From assembly GCA_001872265.1 (NCBI GenBank), contig MNWE01000018.1, forward strand, positions 1 to 19,772: 19,772 bases of DNA. Reading direction: 5' to 3'. Below are positions 12,468 to 19,013 of this stretch, piece by piece. This stretch comes from Parcubacteria group bacterium CG1_02_39_15. GTDB taxonomy: Bacteria; Patescibacteriota; Minisyncoccia; Minisyncoccales; Paceibacteraceae. Every line of letters starts with the position of its first letter. Position 1 is the stretch's first letter. Made by a program: the position numbers and the translations under genes. The notes under the pieces were generated by a model. It was not told where the DNA came from and made no database searches. It saw only the letters and a program-made list of their open reading frames with translations.

Positions 12468-12857
12468 ATGGTTAAGTTAAGTGATACGTTAAAAGGTTTT
12501 CTGGGCGGATTAATTGGCGGCGCAGTGGTTGATTTAGTTTATATCGGCCTGGCTGGACCCTCGGCATTTTTCTCCTTCGTAGGCATTACGGAGAGATGCG
12601 ACATTTTTTTATTTCACACGGTTCTGGGTGGAATTTTAGGAATATTATTCGTGACGTTTTTGAGACGGCTGCCGCTTCTCAATATTTGGCTAGCCGGGAT
12701 AATATGGGGGTTAATTTGTTTAGTGGTAATCGGAGGGGTGCCGGCTTTTCTTACTAAAACCATTACACTCACTACAACAATTTCGGGATTTACGGTTTGG
12801 CTTATTTTTGGCTTTATTTTAGCAGCGACAATAAAATTTTCGAAACCAAAACTTTAA
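12468..12857 (+). CDS. Small integral membrane protein (about four TM segments)
   Basis: 129 aa. Hydrophobic segments lie at about 8-32 (Gly-rich 'GFLGGLIGGAVVDLVYIGLAG'-type helix), 48-65, 71-92 and 103-123, with a short basic C-terminus (KFSKPKL). I recognise no domain. It begins 3 nt after the CofE-like stop, so it is in the same transcript. Function unknown. Confidence 0.75.
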   Translation: MVKLSDTLKGFLGGLIGGAVVDLVYIGLAGPSAFFSFVGITERCDIFLFHTVLGGILGILFVTFLRRLPLLNIWLAGIIWGLICLVVIGGVPAFLTKTITLTTTISGFTVWLIFGFILAATIKFSKPKL

Positions 12858-13024
12858 GATGGAGTTTACCTTTTTCTCGGCGCTCTCCATGCTGCCAGAC
12901 CAGCGAATTCTTTCCCGCAAGTGGTCTTCCTTTGTCTTTCCGGGCCGCCATTCGACCCTGAAGACGCACACCCCGACCCTCGCGGTCGGAATTGGTAGCA
13001 GCCGTAAGAAGTATCTATTTATTC

Positions 13025-13105
13025 AAAACCGCCAAGTAGTCAAAGAGCCATTCGACTCTTTTCCACCCTTTGCTTCGCTCGGGTGATCAACGAGAGGCGG
13101 TTTTT
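13025..13105 (+). terminator. Terminator-like three-way junction
   Basis: A 9-bp stem (13025-13033 with 13096-13104) whose 3' side runs into a five-T run, with two internal stem-loops. It could end the 11017-12857 transcript or a small RNA. Confidence 0.55.
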
Positions 13106-13141
13106 ATATTTCATCGCTACTGCTTGCTCTGGGGCTGTTTT

Positions 13142-13171
13142 TTGATAGAATAAAATGGTCGGGTTTATAAT
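13142..13171 (+). promoter_or_regulatory. Promoter for the FKBP gene
   Basis: TTGATA (13142-13147), an 18-bp spacer and TATAAT (13166-13171). Transcription would begin near 13178, about 12 nt before ATG 13191. The same -35 region also contains TGA-TAGAAT, an extended -10 look-alike as at 8375 and 11002, but no suitable gene starts behind it. Confidence 0.6.
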
Positions 13172-13190
13172 TTATTAAAAAATAAAATCT

Positions 13191-13769
13191 ATGAAAAAAA
13201 TATTAATAGTTGTTCTCGTTTTAATTGTTGTCGGTTTAATTTATTATTTCGGCTTTTATGAAAAGGGAGCTTTGGAGAAAGAGGAAAAGCAACCTCGATT
13301 AGCCAATCCTGCTGCAGTTTATTGCGAGGAGCAAGAAGGCATCACGGAGAATAAAACCTTTAAGAGTGGAGAAAGGGGATTTTGCATTTTTCCAGACGGC
13401 TCACAATGTGACGAATGGGACCTCTACCGAGGCGATTGCACTAAGGGGCAATTAAAAATAGAAGTTTTAGAAGAGGGATCCGGAGAATTGGCTGATACGG
13501 GCGATACGGCTTCCGTTCATTACACGGGGACGTTGGAGGATGGAACAAAGTTTGATTCAAGTTTAGATAGGGGAGTACCTTTTTCTTTTACACTCGGAGC
13601 GGGTCGGGTGATAGCGGGCTGGGAACAGGGGGTTTTGGGAATGAAAGTCGGCGAGAAAAGAAAGTTAATCATTGTGCCGGAACTGGCATATGGAGAAACT
13701 GGAGCGGGCAATGCGATTCCTCCCAACGCCACTTTAATCTTTGAAGTTGAACTTTTAGAGATTAAATAA
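13191..13769 (+). CDS. Membrane-anchored DUF333-FKBP peptidyl-prolyl isomerase
   Basis: 192 aa. The N-terminal helix (4-20, 'ILIVVLVLIVVGLIYYF') is an uncleaved-looking signal anchor. Residues 37-83 match DUF333 ('LANPAAVYCEEQEG...GFCIFPDGSQCDEWDLYRGDC') with Cys 45, 65, 73 and 83, likely two disulfides outside the membrane. Residues 88-192 are an FKBP domain with 'VHYTGTLEDGTKFDSS', 'VIAGWEQGVLGMKVGEKR', 'AYGETGAG' and 'IPPNATLIFEVELL'; the binding-pocket aromatics Y111, F121, W144 and Y167 and D122 are present. It probably assists folding of exported proteins. The GerMN-type gene follows 11 nt later. Confidence 0.9.
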   Translation: MKKILIVVLVLIVVGLIYYFGFYEKGALEKEEKQPRLANPAAVYCEEQEGITENKTFKSGERGFCIFPDGSQCDEWDLYRGDCTKGQLKIEVLEEGSGELADTGDTASVHYTGTLEDGTKFDSSLDRGVPFSFTLGAGRVIAGWEQGVLGMKVGEKRKLIIVPELAYGETGAGNAIPPNATLIFEVELLEIK

Positions 13770-13780
13770 AAAAAACGGCT

Positions 13781-14341
13781 GTGAAAAAAATATTTTTCTT
13801 ACTGATATTCATAATCTTTTTGGGATTATTGAGTTTTGTTGTGAATTATAGCTGGCCAGAAAAAAATAATCCCTCGGGCCTGCCAGAAAACGCAGATGAG
13901 CTGATAATTCCAGTTAGCTTTAAAGAAATAACAAAAGCCCCTTCAGAATTAATGACAGTAAATATATTTTTAAATGACTCGCGTTTTGCCAATGAGCCTT
14001 ATTTTGATTGCTCCCGGACCATTGCCGTTGAAAGACAAGTTGCCAAAACCGAGGCCGTAGCCCAAGCTAGCTTGGAAGCTCTTTTGAGAGGCGCGACGCA
14101 AGAAGAAATTAATCAAGGTTTTGTTTCAAATATAAATCCCGGAGTAAGGATTCAGAGTTTAACCATAAAAGATGGGGTAGCTAAAGTTGATTTTGACGAA
14201 CAATTAGAATTCCAAGTTGGCGGCTCTTGCAAAGTTTCGGCTATTCGAGCTCAAATTACACAAACCCTAAAACAATTTCCCACGGTAGATGAAGTTGTTA
14301 TTTCAATTAATGGCCGCACCGAAGATATCTTGCAGCCATAA
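13781..14341 (+). CDS. GerMN-domain membrane-anchored protein
   Basis: 186 aa from GTG 13781 (no better ATG). An N-terminal hydrophobic segment (4-22) is a signal peptide or anchor without a lipobox cysteine. The rest resembles the GerMN (sporulation/spore germination) domain: 'MTVNIFLNDSRF', 'RTIAVERQVAKTEAVAQASLEALLRGATQEE', then 'INPGVRIQSLTIKDGVAKVDFDEQL' and 'QITQTLKQFPTVDEVVISINGR'. The domain is widespread in non-sporulating bacteria and acts outside the membrane, but its role is unclear. It is co-transcribed with the FKBP gene and ends at a strong terminator hairpin. Confidence 0.85.
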   Translation: MKKIFFLLIFIIFLGLLSFVVNYSWPEKNNPSGLPENADELIIPVSFKEITKAPSELMTVNIFLNDSRFANEPYFDCSRTIAVERQVAKTEAVAQASLEALLRGATQEEINQGFVSNINPGVRIQSLTIKDGVAKVDFDEQLEFQVGGSCKVSAIRAQITQTLKQFPTVDEVVISINGRTEDILQP

Positions 14342-14355
14342 TGATGAAACGGGGC

Positions 14356-14390
14356 GAAGAGGACTAGGTCCTCTTCTTCACCTTCATTTT
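14356..14390 (+). terminator. Intrinsic terminator after the GerMN gene
   Basis: GAAGAGGAC (14356-14364) and GTCCTCTTC (14368-14376) form a 9-bp perfect stem with a TAG loop, followed by a T-rich tail (TTCACCTTCATTTTT). Confidence 0.8.
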
Positions 14391-14406
14391 TATAAATAAA
14401 AACTTG

Positions 14407-15048
14407 GTGGTTGAAAATAAATTTTATATCGGGATTGATTTAGGATGGAAAGAAAAAAGAACAACTGGAGTTTGTGTCTTGAACGCAAAGAAAAATAAAA
14501 TCTTGTTAAAAGATGTTTTTGGAAAAAGCGTTTTAAGAACAATTACGCCTTATTTAAAGAATACCGACGTAATTGCCATTGATGCTCCCTTAACAAGAGG
14601 CAGGGGGAAAGGAAAGATGCGACTCTATGAAAAATTCTTATCTACCAGCATCTTTAGAAAAGAAAGGGTTGCTCCGATTCCGCCGGCTTTAATGTCGGAA
14701 TTCCATAAATTTGCTTTAGAAATAGTTGAGAAATTAGAAAAAAGAGGCTTTGTTTTGGGTATAAACCTAATAGAAGTTTTTCCTACTTTAATTAGAAAAA
14801 TCTGCAGGGAAGAAGTCTGCTTGCGAGGTTCAACAACAGAAAATCAGGAATCAGCTTTACTTTGCGCCCAAATCGCTCTGCTTCATTCGCAATTCCAAAC
14901 TCGCTGGCTGGGATACAAAGACGGCTTCCTGTTTTTACCGGAAGCGTCTTTTTGGAAAAAAGAGTGGCAAGAAAAATTTTATCAAGCCTGGAAGGGCCGG
15001 CCGCGATTAAAATATCATTATTTAATTACTAATTTGTTTAGTCAATGA
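14407..15048 (+). CDS. DUF429 family protein (predicted RNase H-fold nuclease)
   Basis: About 213 aa. 'YIGIDLGWKEKRTTGVCVL' near the start and 'DVIAIDAPLT' about 50 residues later supply the two Asp of an RNase H-like core, and 'VFPTLIRKI' plus 'ALLCAQIALLHSQ' follow as in DUF429/COG4923-type proteins, annotated as predicted nucleases without proven substrate. The start is TTG 14404 or GTG 14407; I prefer GTG. A TATAAA at 14391-14396 could give a leaderless or nearly leaderless transcript. It overlaps the next gene by 4 nt (ATGA). Confidence 0.82.
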   Translation: MVENKFYIGIDLGWKEKRTTGVCVLNAKKNKILLKDVFGKSVLRTITPYLKNTDVIAIDAPLTRGRGKGKMRLYEKFLSTSIFRKERVAPIPPALMSEFHKFALEIVEKLEKRGFVLGINLIEVFPTLIRKICREEVCLRGSTTENQESALLCAQIALLHSQFQTRWLGYKDGFLFLPEASFWKKEWQEKFYQAWKGRPRLKYHYLITNLFSQ

Positions 15049-15521
15049 GATTAAAACCTTTTCGTCAAACGCCGGGACTTTGCGGCCCGGCCTCCTTAAA
15101 AATAATTTTTGATTACTATGGAGTTTCGGTTTCTGAAACTAAAATCGCAAAGGCGGCTGGCGCTACCAGAGGAAAGGGATGCTCAATTAAGGGTTTAATC
15201 AAGGCAGCTAAATATTTTGGATTTAAAACATATTTGAAAAAGAAAAGCTCTCTGGATAATTTAAAATATTTTGTAAAAAAGAAAGTTCCGGTAATCGTTG
15301 ATTGGTTTTTTGAAGACGACGGGCATTATTCGGTTGTGGCTGATATTGATAAAAATAATATTACGCTTATTGACCCAAGCTTAAAAAGGGGAATAAGAAA
15401 ATTCTCTAATGAGAAATTTTTGAGAATCTGGTTTGATTTCCCCGGGAAATATATCAAAGATTCTAAAGAAGTAATTTTGAGATTGGTGTTGGTCGTTGTG
15501 CCAAAAAGCTTCAAATATTGA
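15045..15521 (+). CDS. C39-like cysteine peptidase domain protein (no signal peptide)
   Basis: 158 aa. The papain-like C39 layout is complete: Q8 (oxyanion) and C13 in 'RQTPGLCGPAS', H93 in 'DDGHYSVV' and D109 in 'LIDPS'. The family includes bacteriocin leader peptidases, but here there is no ABC transporter, membrane segment or leader-peptide gene, and no export signal, so the protein seems cytoplasmic. It is translationally coupled to the DUF429 gene. The last codons run into a CCAAAAAG...CTTTTTTGG hairpin (15501-15530) that overlaps the promoter of the next gene. Confidence 0.82.
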   Translation: MRLKPFRQTPGLCGPASLKIIFDYYGVSVSETKIAKAAGATRGKGCSIKGLIKAAKYFGFKTYLKKKSSLDNLKYFVKKKVPVIVDWFFEDDGHYSVVADIDKNNITLIDPSLKRGIRKFSNEKFLRIWFDFPGKYIKDSKEVILRLVLVVVPKSFKY

Positions 15522-15546
15522 CTTTTTTGGAAATTTTTAGTATAAT
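15518..15546 (+). promoter_or_regulatory. Near-consensus sigma-70-type promoter
   Basis: TTGACT (15518-15523), 17-bp spacer, TATAAT (15541-15546). The -35 box overlaps the stop codon of the C39 gene. The predicted leader is about 53 nt, with an AGGCA-TTT-TGCCT hairpin (15559-15571) and a strong AGGAAGGTGAG Shine-Dalgarno region before GTG 15606. Confidence 0.85.
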
Positions 15547-15605
15547 TTAAGCAGTTAAAGGCATTTTGCCTAATTCTCATCCGAATAGGGAAAGGAAGGT
15601 GAGCG

Positions 15606-15899
15606 GTGACAGTCGAGATCACCAATGTCCGAAGGGTCAACGGTAAAGCGGTAATGCTGACTGCCTTAATAGGCGATATCGAAATTGGCTATGCTCGGCC
15701 AATGGGTAGCGATGGGGTCCCTCAAGAGATTTCTCGCCTGCGATACGGAGTACAAGTCCTAGATATAGATACTCTGAGTATCCCTGAAGCAGACTACCGA
15801 CAACTCCAAGAGCAAGTCAACACGATCTTCAGCGAAGACCGCTCCAAACCACGTTCCCCAAAAAAGACGCCAGCAGGTGTCCAGGGGAAACTCTTTTAA
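15606..15899 (+). CDS. Hypothetical protein (97 aa) under a strong promoter
   Basis: 97 aa from GTG 15606, chosen because a strong purine-rich Shine-Dalgarno sequence (AAGGAAGGTGAG, 15591-15602) sits just before it. It begins VTVEITNVRRVNGKAVMLT and seems to hold a small beta domain (to about residue 50) followed by a helix and a disordered, Lys/Pro-rich tail ending GVQGKLF. I recognise no family. The gene is GC-richer than its neighbours, monocistronic, and has its own promoter, leader hairpin and terminator. Such strong signals suggest high expression. Confidence 0.75.
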   Translation: MTVEITNVRRVNGKAVMLTALIGDIEIGYARPMGSDGVPQEISRLRYGVQVLDIDTLSIPEADYRQLQEQVNTIFSEDRSKPRSPKKTPAGVQGKLF

Positions 15900-15901
15900 T
15901 G

Positions 15902-15944
15902 GCGCGACTCTAATTCTAACACTTAAGGGTCGCGCTTCTTGTTT
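15902..15944 (+). terminator. Intrinsic terminator after the 97-aa gene
   Basis: GCGCGAC (15902-15908) pairs with GTCGCGC (15929-15935), followed by TTCTTGTTT. Confidence 0.7.
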
Positions 15945-15968
15945 ACCCTTCACTATCGCTCGGATAGA

Positions 15969-15977
15969 TGATAAAAT
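15969..15977 (+). promoter_or_regulatory. Extended -10 promoter candidate, leaderless, for the HD gene
   Basis: TGA-TAAAAT followed by 8 nt and ATG 15986. Confidence 0.5.
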
Positions 15978-15985
15978 AATTAAGT

Positions 15986-16540
15986 ATGACCAGAGAAGAG
16001 GCATTAACATTATTAAAAGAAAACCTCTCTAACCAGAATTTGATTAAGCATTGCTTGGCGGTAGAAGCGATAATGCGGGCTTTGGCTCATCGACCTGGCG
16101 AAGACGTGGAAAAATGGGGTTTAGCCGGACTTCTACACGACATTGATTATGACAGAGTTAAAAATGATTTATCCCAGCACTCTTTAGTGGGAGCTAAAAT
16201 GCTGGAAGATTTTGGTTTAGAAAAGGACATTTGTCAGGCGGTTAAAGTCCATAATGAAGCTCACGGAATTCCCGCCCAAACTTTAATGGAAAAGGCGCTT
16301 TTTGTCGCTGACCCCTTAACCGGTTTGATTGTGGCAGCAACTTTGGTTCTACCTTCAAAGAAGTTAGCCGATTTAACTGTAGAAAACGTTTTAAATCGTT
16401 TTGGAGAAAAAGCTTTTGCCCGAGGCGCCAATCGGGAAATTATTAGAAAATGCGAAGAGCTTTTAAACTTAAAATTAGAAGAATTTGTTGAAGTTGGCCT
16501 AAAGGCAATGCAGGGCGTTGCGACGGAACTAGGCCTCTAA
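15986..16540 (+). CDS. HD-domain phosphohydrolase
   Basis: 184 aa. The HD metal-binding residues are visible: H22 in 'IKHCLAVEAIM', H51-D52 in 'LLHDIDYD', a further His pair (H65, H89) and D109 in 'FVADPLTGL'. This is the small HDIG-type domain often annotated as a predicted phosphohydrolase of nucleotides or related metabolites; the substrate is unknown. All-alpha, cytoplasmic. It appears to be its own transcript, starting right behind an extended -10 element. Confidence 0.88.
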   Translation: MTREEALTLLKENLSNQNLIKHCLAVEAIMRALAHRPGEDVEKWGLAGLLHDIDYDRVKNDLSQHSLVGAKMLEDFGLEKDICQAVKVHNEAHGIPAQTLMEKALFVADPLTGLIVAATLVLPSKKLADLTVENVLNRFGEKAFARGANREIIRKCEELLNLKLEEFVEVGLKAMQGVATELGL

Positions 16541-16610
16541 GTTTTTAAGGTGATTTAATCGCCAACCATAATATTAAAATAGTCGATGAATTTTAAAATT
16601 TATCTCCAAT

Positions 16611-17117
16611 ATGAACGTTGCTGAAGCAATCAAAAATAGATACAGCTGCCGAAGTTATAAAGCTGACTCAGTGCCAGAAGAGAAATTAAAGAGGGTGCTG
16701 GAAGCGGCCAGATTAGCTCCTTCAGCCCACAATGAGCAGGAGTGTAAATTTGTAGTAGTTAGAGATGATAACAAAAGGAGGGAGGTAGCCGAGGCCGCAG
16801 GCCAAGGTTTTATTGCCGAAGCCCCCGTTATTATTGCAGCAGTTGCTTTGGAGCCAGAGCATATAATGAGGTCTGGAAACCCAGCTTATGCCATTGATTT
16901 AGCTATTGCTGTTGATCATATGACCTTACAAGCGACTGAAGAGGGGCTGGGCACGTGCTGGATTGGTGCTTTCTCTCAAGAAGAAGTGAAAAAAGTTTTA
17001 GAAGTCCCGGAAGAGTATAAAGTAGTAGCTTTGATGCCCTTGGGCTTTCCGGCAGAAAAAGGAAGACCCAAATCAAGAAAAAGCTTAGACGAAATCATTT
17101 CTTACGATAAGTTCTAG
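16611..17117 (+). CDS. Nitroreductase-family FMN-dependent oxidoreductase
   Basis: 168 aa, at the short end of the family. 'RYSCRSYKADSVPEEKL' (10-26), 'AARLAPSAHNEQ' (32-43, FMN contacts), 'GLGTCWIGAF' (112-121) and 'VVALMPLGFPAEKGRPKSRK' near the C-terminus are standard for the family, which uses FMN and NAD(P)H to reduce quinones, nitro compounds or similar. The physiological substrate is not predictable. A 26-codon remnant of a different gene lies immediately downstream in another frame, so the 3' side of this gene seems to mark an old deletion or insertion joint. Confidence 0.92.
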   Translation: MNVAEAIKNRYSCRSYKADSVPEEKLKRVLEAARLAPSAHNEQECKFVVVRDDNKRREVAEAAGQGFIAEAPVIIAAVALEPEHIMRSGNPAYAIDLAIAVDHMTLQATEEGLGTCWIGAFSQEEVKKVLEVPEEYKVVALMPLGFPAEKGRPKSRKSLDEIISYDKF

Positions 17118-17196
17118 CGGTGAGGCAGCGCCACAAATAGAAACCGGTGAAAACAAAATAGAGGTTACCGTCACCATCACCTACGAGATTCGCTAA
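17116..17196 (+). pseudogene. C-terminal remnant of a SIMPL/DUF541-type protein
   Basis: In the frame of 17116, the codons read SGEAAPQIETGENKIEV followed by TVTITYEIR and TAA (17194-17196). No start codon is available and the frame is entered from inside the nitroreductase gene. An ending like 'PQI..GE..V.VTVT.TYEIR' is characteristic of SIMPL-domain (DUF541) exported proteins. The upstream part of that gene is missing, so this is probably a truncated fossil. The following gene begins at the very next base (ATG 17197). Confidence 0.6.
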
Positions 17197-18171
17197 ATGG
17201 AACAAAAAAACTTATTACGGATTGTTAAAACTTGGAAAATAAGCGATAAGCCGGAATATCGAGGATTTAGGTGCGCAAGTTGCCAGAAATATATACATAA
17301 GGCCTGGCACCACCAACTTAGAACAGGCGGCTATCGCACGCCTGTTCATTTTTGCAATTTGTGTAAAGCTAAGCTTAACACATTAAGGATGAAAGGAGTT
17401 TTTAAGACATTTACTTGCGACAACTGCGGCAAAAAGATGTATAAATCTTGGCATGTTTGGAGCAAAAAGGGCGGGATACTGGCCGAAGCTCATTTTTGCA
17501 AAAATTGTGGTGATAAATTGGGAATTGACAGAAAAATAAAAGGCGTAATTTATGACCTGGATGGAACAATCGTCTCAACGACAAAAATTCACGAAGCCGC
17601 CTGGCTTTATGCTGGGGAAAAATTTAATGTCCCCATTTCAAAAGAAATGCTGCTTAATCAAAAGGGGATATCCACCGAAGCCGCTGCCAAAATGATTTTA
17701 CCTCGGAACAAAAAATATTTACTCAGAAAGTTTATAAAAGCAAAACAAAAATATGTAATAGATAATATAAACAAAGCAATTTTGTTCCCCGGGATATTAA
17801 AAGTAATTAATCAATTAACGCAAAAGGGGTACAAAATTTGGATTTGCACTTCTGCTCTTAAGGCTCGCGTTGAGGAAATATTAAATATTTTTACATCGTT
17901 AAAGAAAATTAAAAACAATATTATTTGGTGCGAAATGTATAGAAAAGGAAAGCCATCACCCGAAGCGCTAAATTTAACAACTAAAAAGATGGGTTTAGCA
18001 AAAACAGAAGTTTATTATATCGGTGATGCTTTCAGTGATTATAAAACGAGTGCTGCAGCGAAGGTTAAATTTATTTATTTCTGCCCCAACATTAGGAATA
18101 GAGATAAAAGAATTCCTAAGCCAATTCCGATTATTTCTTCACACAAAGAAATATTCAAATTATTAAAATAA
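17197..18171 (+). CDS. Tandem zinc-ribbon protein fused to a HAD-superfamily hydrolase
   Basis: 324 aa. Two homologous zinc ribbons come first: Cys26/29...Cys53/56 and Cys74/77...Cys101/104, both CX2C-X23-CX2C, sharing '(H/Y)K(A/S)WH', 'GG' and 'HFC' between the pairs. A HAD hydrolase of the beta-phosphoglucomutase-like type begins at residue 115: D120-L-D122-G-T, an alpha-helical cap, 'ICTSA' (motif II Ser), 'KGKPSPEAL' (motif III Lys) and 'IGDAFSD' (motif IV). HAD activity on a phosphorylated substrate is likely; the zinc ribbons may bind nucleic acid or a protein. I know of no standard family with this order. The start directly follows the SIMPL remnant's stop codon. DUF4258-like gene follows after 6 nt. 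Confidence 0.85.
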   Translation: MEQKNLLRIVKTWKISDKPEYRGFRCASCQKYIHKAWHHQLRTGGYRTPVHFCNLCKAKLNTLRMKGVFKTFTCDNCGKKMYKSWHVWSKKGGILAEAHFCKNCGDKLGIDRKIKGVIYDLDGTIVSTTKIHEAAWLYAGEKFNVPISKEMLLNQKGISTEAAAKMILPRNKKYLLRKFIKAKQKYVIDNINKAILFPGILKVINQLTQKGYKIWICTSALKARVEEILNIFTSLKKIKNNIIWCEMYRKGKPSPEALNLTTKKMGLAKTEVYYIGDAFSDYKTSAAAKVKFIYFCPNIRNRDKRIPKPIPIISSHKEIFKLLK

Positions 18172-18177
18172 TTTAAA

Positions 18178-18516
18178 ATGCGATTAAAGCTGCCGAAAGA
18201 AGAAAAGGTTCGTTGGACTAAGCATTCTCAGATGAAAATGCGGCAGTATCGTTTTTCAGAAAAAAGAGTGCTAAAGATTATCCGCAAACCTAACAGAAGA
18301 GAAGAGGGGATAGCGCCAGGAACCACAGCTGCTATGCAAATCACCGGCACCAAAAAACATCCGACCGAAGCCTGGACGATGTACGTGGTATTTAAAAAGC
18401 CGGGGGGAATTACAATTGTTTCTGCCTGGCGTTATCCCGGGAGAACTCCGGCAGGAGAAAGGCCAATTATTCCAGAAGACACCCTCGAAGAATTAAACGA
18501 CCTTCTTAAAGAATAA
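18178..18516 (+). CDS. DUF4258-like small basic protein
   Basis: 112 aa. 'WTKHSQMKMRQYRFSEKRVLKIIRKPNRREEG' (13-44) matches the N-terminal helices of DUF4258 proteins (H-S-x-x-K-M-x-x-Y-R), followed by beta strands 'TMYVVFKKPGGITIVSAWRYPGR'. The fold is often compared with RelE-type toxins (BECR fold), but CPR copies usually have no antitoxin gene and none is seen here, so a toxin role is not claimed. It is 6 nt behind the zinc-ribbon HAD gene and likely co-transcribed. Confidence 0.75.
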   Translation: MRLKLPKEEKVRWTKHSQMKMRQYRFSEKRVLKIIRKPNRREEGIAPGTTAAMQITGTKKHPTEAWTMYVVFKKPGGITIVSAWRYPGRTPAGERPIIPEDTLEELNDLLKE

Positions 18517-18528
18517 AAATAAAACCTT

Positions 18529-18559
18529 GCCTGGGTCTTGACTTGGCCCAGGTTTTTTT
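18529..18559 (+). terminator. Intrinsic terminator whose loop contains a -35 box
   Basis: CCTGGG (18530-18535) pairs with CCCAGG (18547-18552), followed by seven Ts (18553-18559). The loop includes TTGACT (18538-18543). Confidence 0.8.
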
Positions 18560-18566
18560 ATATACT
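18538..18566 (+). promoter_or_regulatory. Sigma-70-type promoter nested in the terminator
   Basis: TTGACT (18538-18543), 17-bp spacer, TATACT (18561-18566). The predicted leader to ATG 18627 is about 54 nt and carries an AAAGGAG Shine-Dalgarno sequence (18615-18621). Confidence 0.8.
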
Positions 18567-18626
18567 GAAGTCTTTTATAGGACCTTAGCAACTACATAAG
18601 GGAATTCGCGTCTGAAAGGAGACGAA

Positions 18627-18989
18627 ATGATAGACGAGAAGTTTCTACGGGAAGCAAAACAAGCACTTTTAAAGGAAAAAAAGACAACCCAAGCGCAGAT
18701 AGAGAAGTGTGAGGAGGAAGAACGAAATATCCTAACTGGTGATTATGAGAAGGGCGACAGACTCAATCCATTGGCAGTTAATCGGCAAAACCATCGGAGT
18801 TTAAAAGAAGAACTCCAAGATATTGAAGCCGCTTTGGTAAGAATCGAGGATGGAAGTTACAACATTTGTCCTGATTGCCATCAAAACATCGACAAAGCTC
18901 GACTGAGAAGGGGAAAATATTATGTGAAACGCGATGCCGCGTGTCAGCAATCCTGGGAGAAAACTCATCCGAGAAAATACTGGTCATAG
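18627..18989 (+). CDS. DksA/TraR-family protein with incomplete zinc finger
   Basis: 120 aa. A long helical coiled-coil N-terminal part (1-70) is followed by 'IEDGSYNICPDCHQNIDKARL' and a terminal helix, the layout of DksA/TraR proteins that bind in the secondary channel of RNA polymerase and tune transcription with ppGpp. The zinc finger has Cys81, Cys84 and Cys106, but the fourth ligand is Ser109 (TCC) rather than Cys, so zinc binding may be lost or use another residue. It has a classical promoter, leader and strong AAAGGAG Shine-Dalgarno sequence, unlike most genes here, which implies strong or regulated expression. A terminator follows at 19014. Confidence 0.85.
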   Translation: MIDEKFLREAKQALLKEKKTTQAQIEKCEEEERNILTGDYEKGDRLNPLAVNRQNHRSLKEELQDIEAALVRIEDGSYNICPDCHQNIDKARLRRGKYYVKRDAACQQSWEKTHPRKYWS

Positions 18990-19013
18990 ACCAATCCAAC
19001 TTATTTTGTTTGT

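Larger units (their letters stand above)
12858..13190 (+). other. 333-bp GC-richer gap with several hairpins: possible structured RNA or long 3' region
   Basis: No convincing protein gene is present; a 75-codon frame from 12859 has no family resemblance and codon use unlike the neighbours. Hairpins follow in order: GACCA-GCG with CGC-AAG-TGGTC (12898-12926); CCGACC/GGTCGG (12973-12989); then a three-way junction closed by AAAACCGCC (13025-13033) and GGCGGTTTT (13096-13104), enclosing AAAGAG/CTCTTT (13042-13061) and CACCC/GGGTG (13064-13085), ending in Ts. The 10-mer GCCATTCGAC occurs at 12947 and again exactly 100 bp later at 13047. It matches no RNA family I can name. Confidence 0.35.

Noticed and set aside
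12859..13086. 75-codon open frame starting MEFTFFSALSMLPDQ
   Set aside because: No family resemblance, codon use unlike neighbouring genes, no Shine-Dalgarno sequence, and it runs through several RNA-like hairpins; treated as non-coding.
15045..15521. Bacteriocin-processing system based on the C39-like domain
   Set aside because: No ABC transporter, membrane segment, or double-glycine leader peptide gene nearby.
18178..18989. Toxin-antitoxin pair made of the DUF4258-like gene and the DksA-like gene
   Set aside because: The genes are 110 nt apart, separated by a terminator and a separate promoter, and a DksA-like protein is not an antitoxin type.
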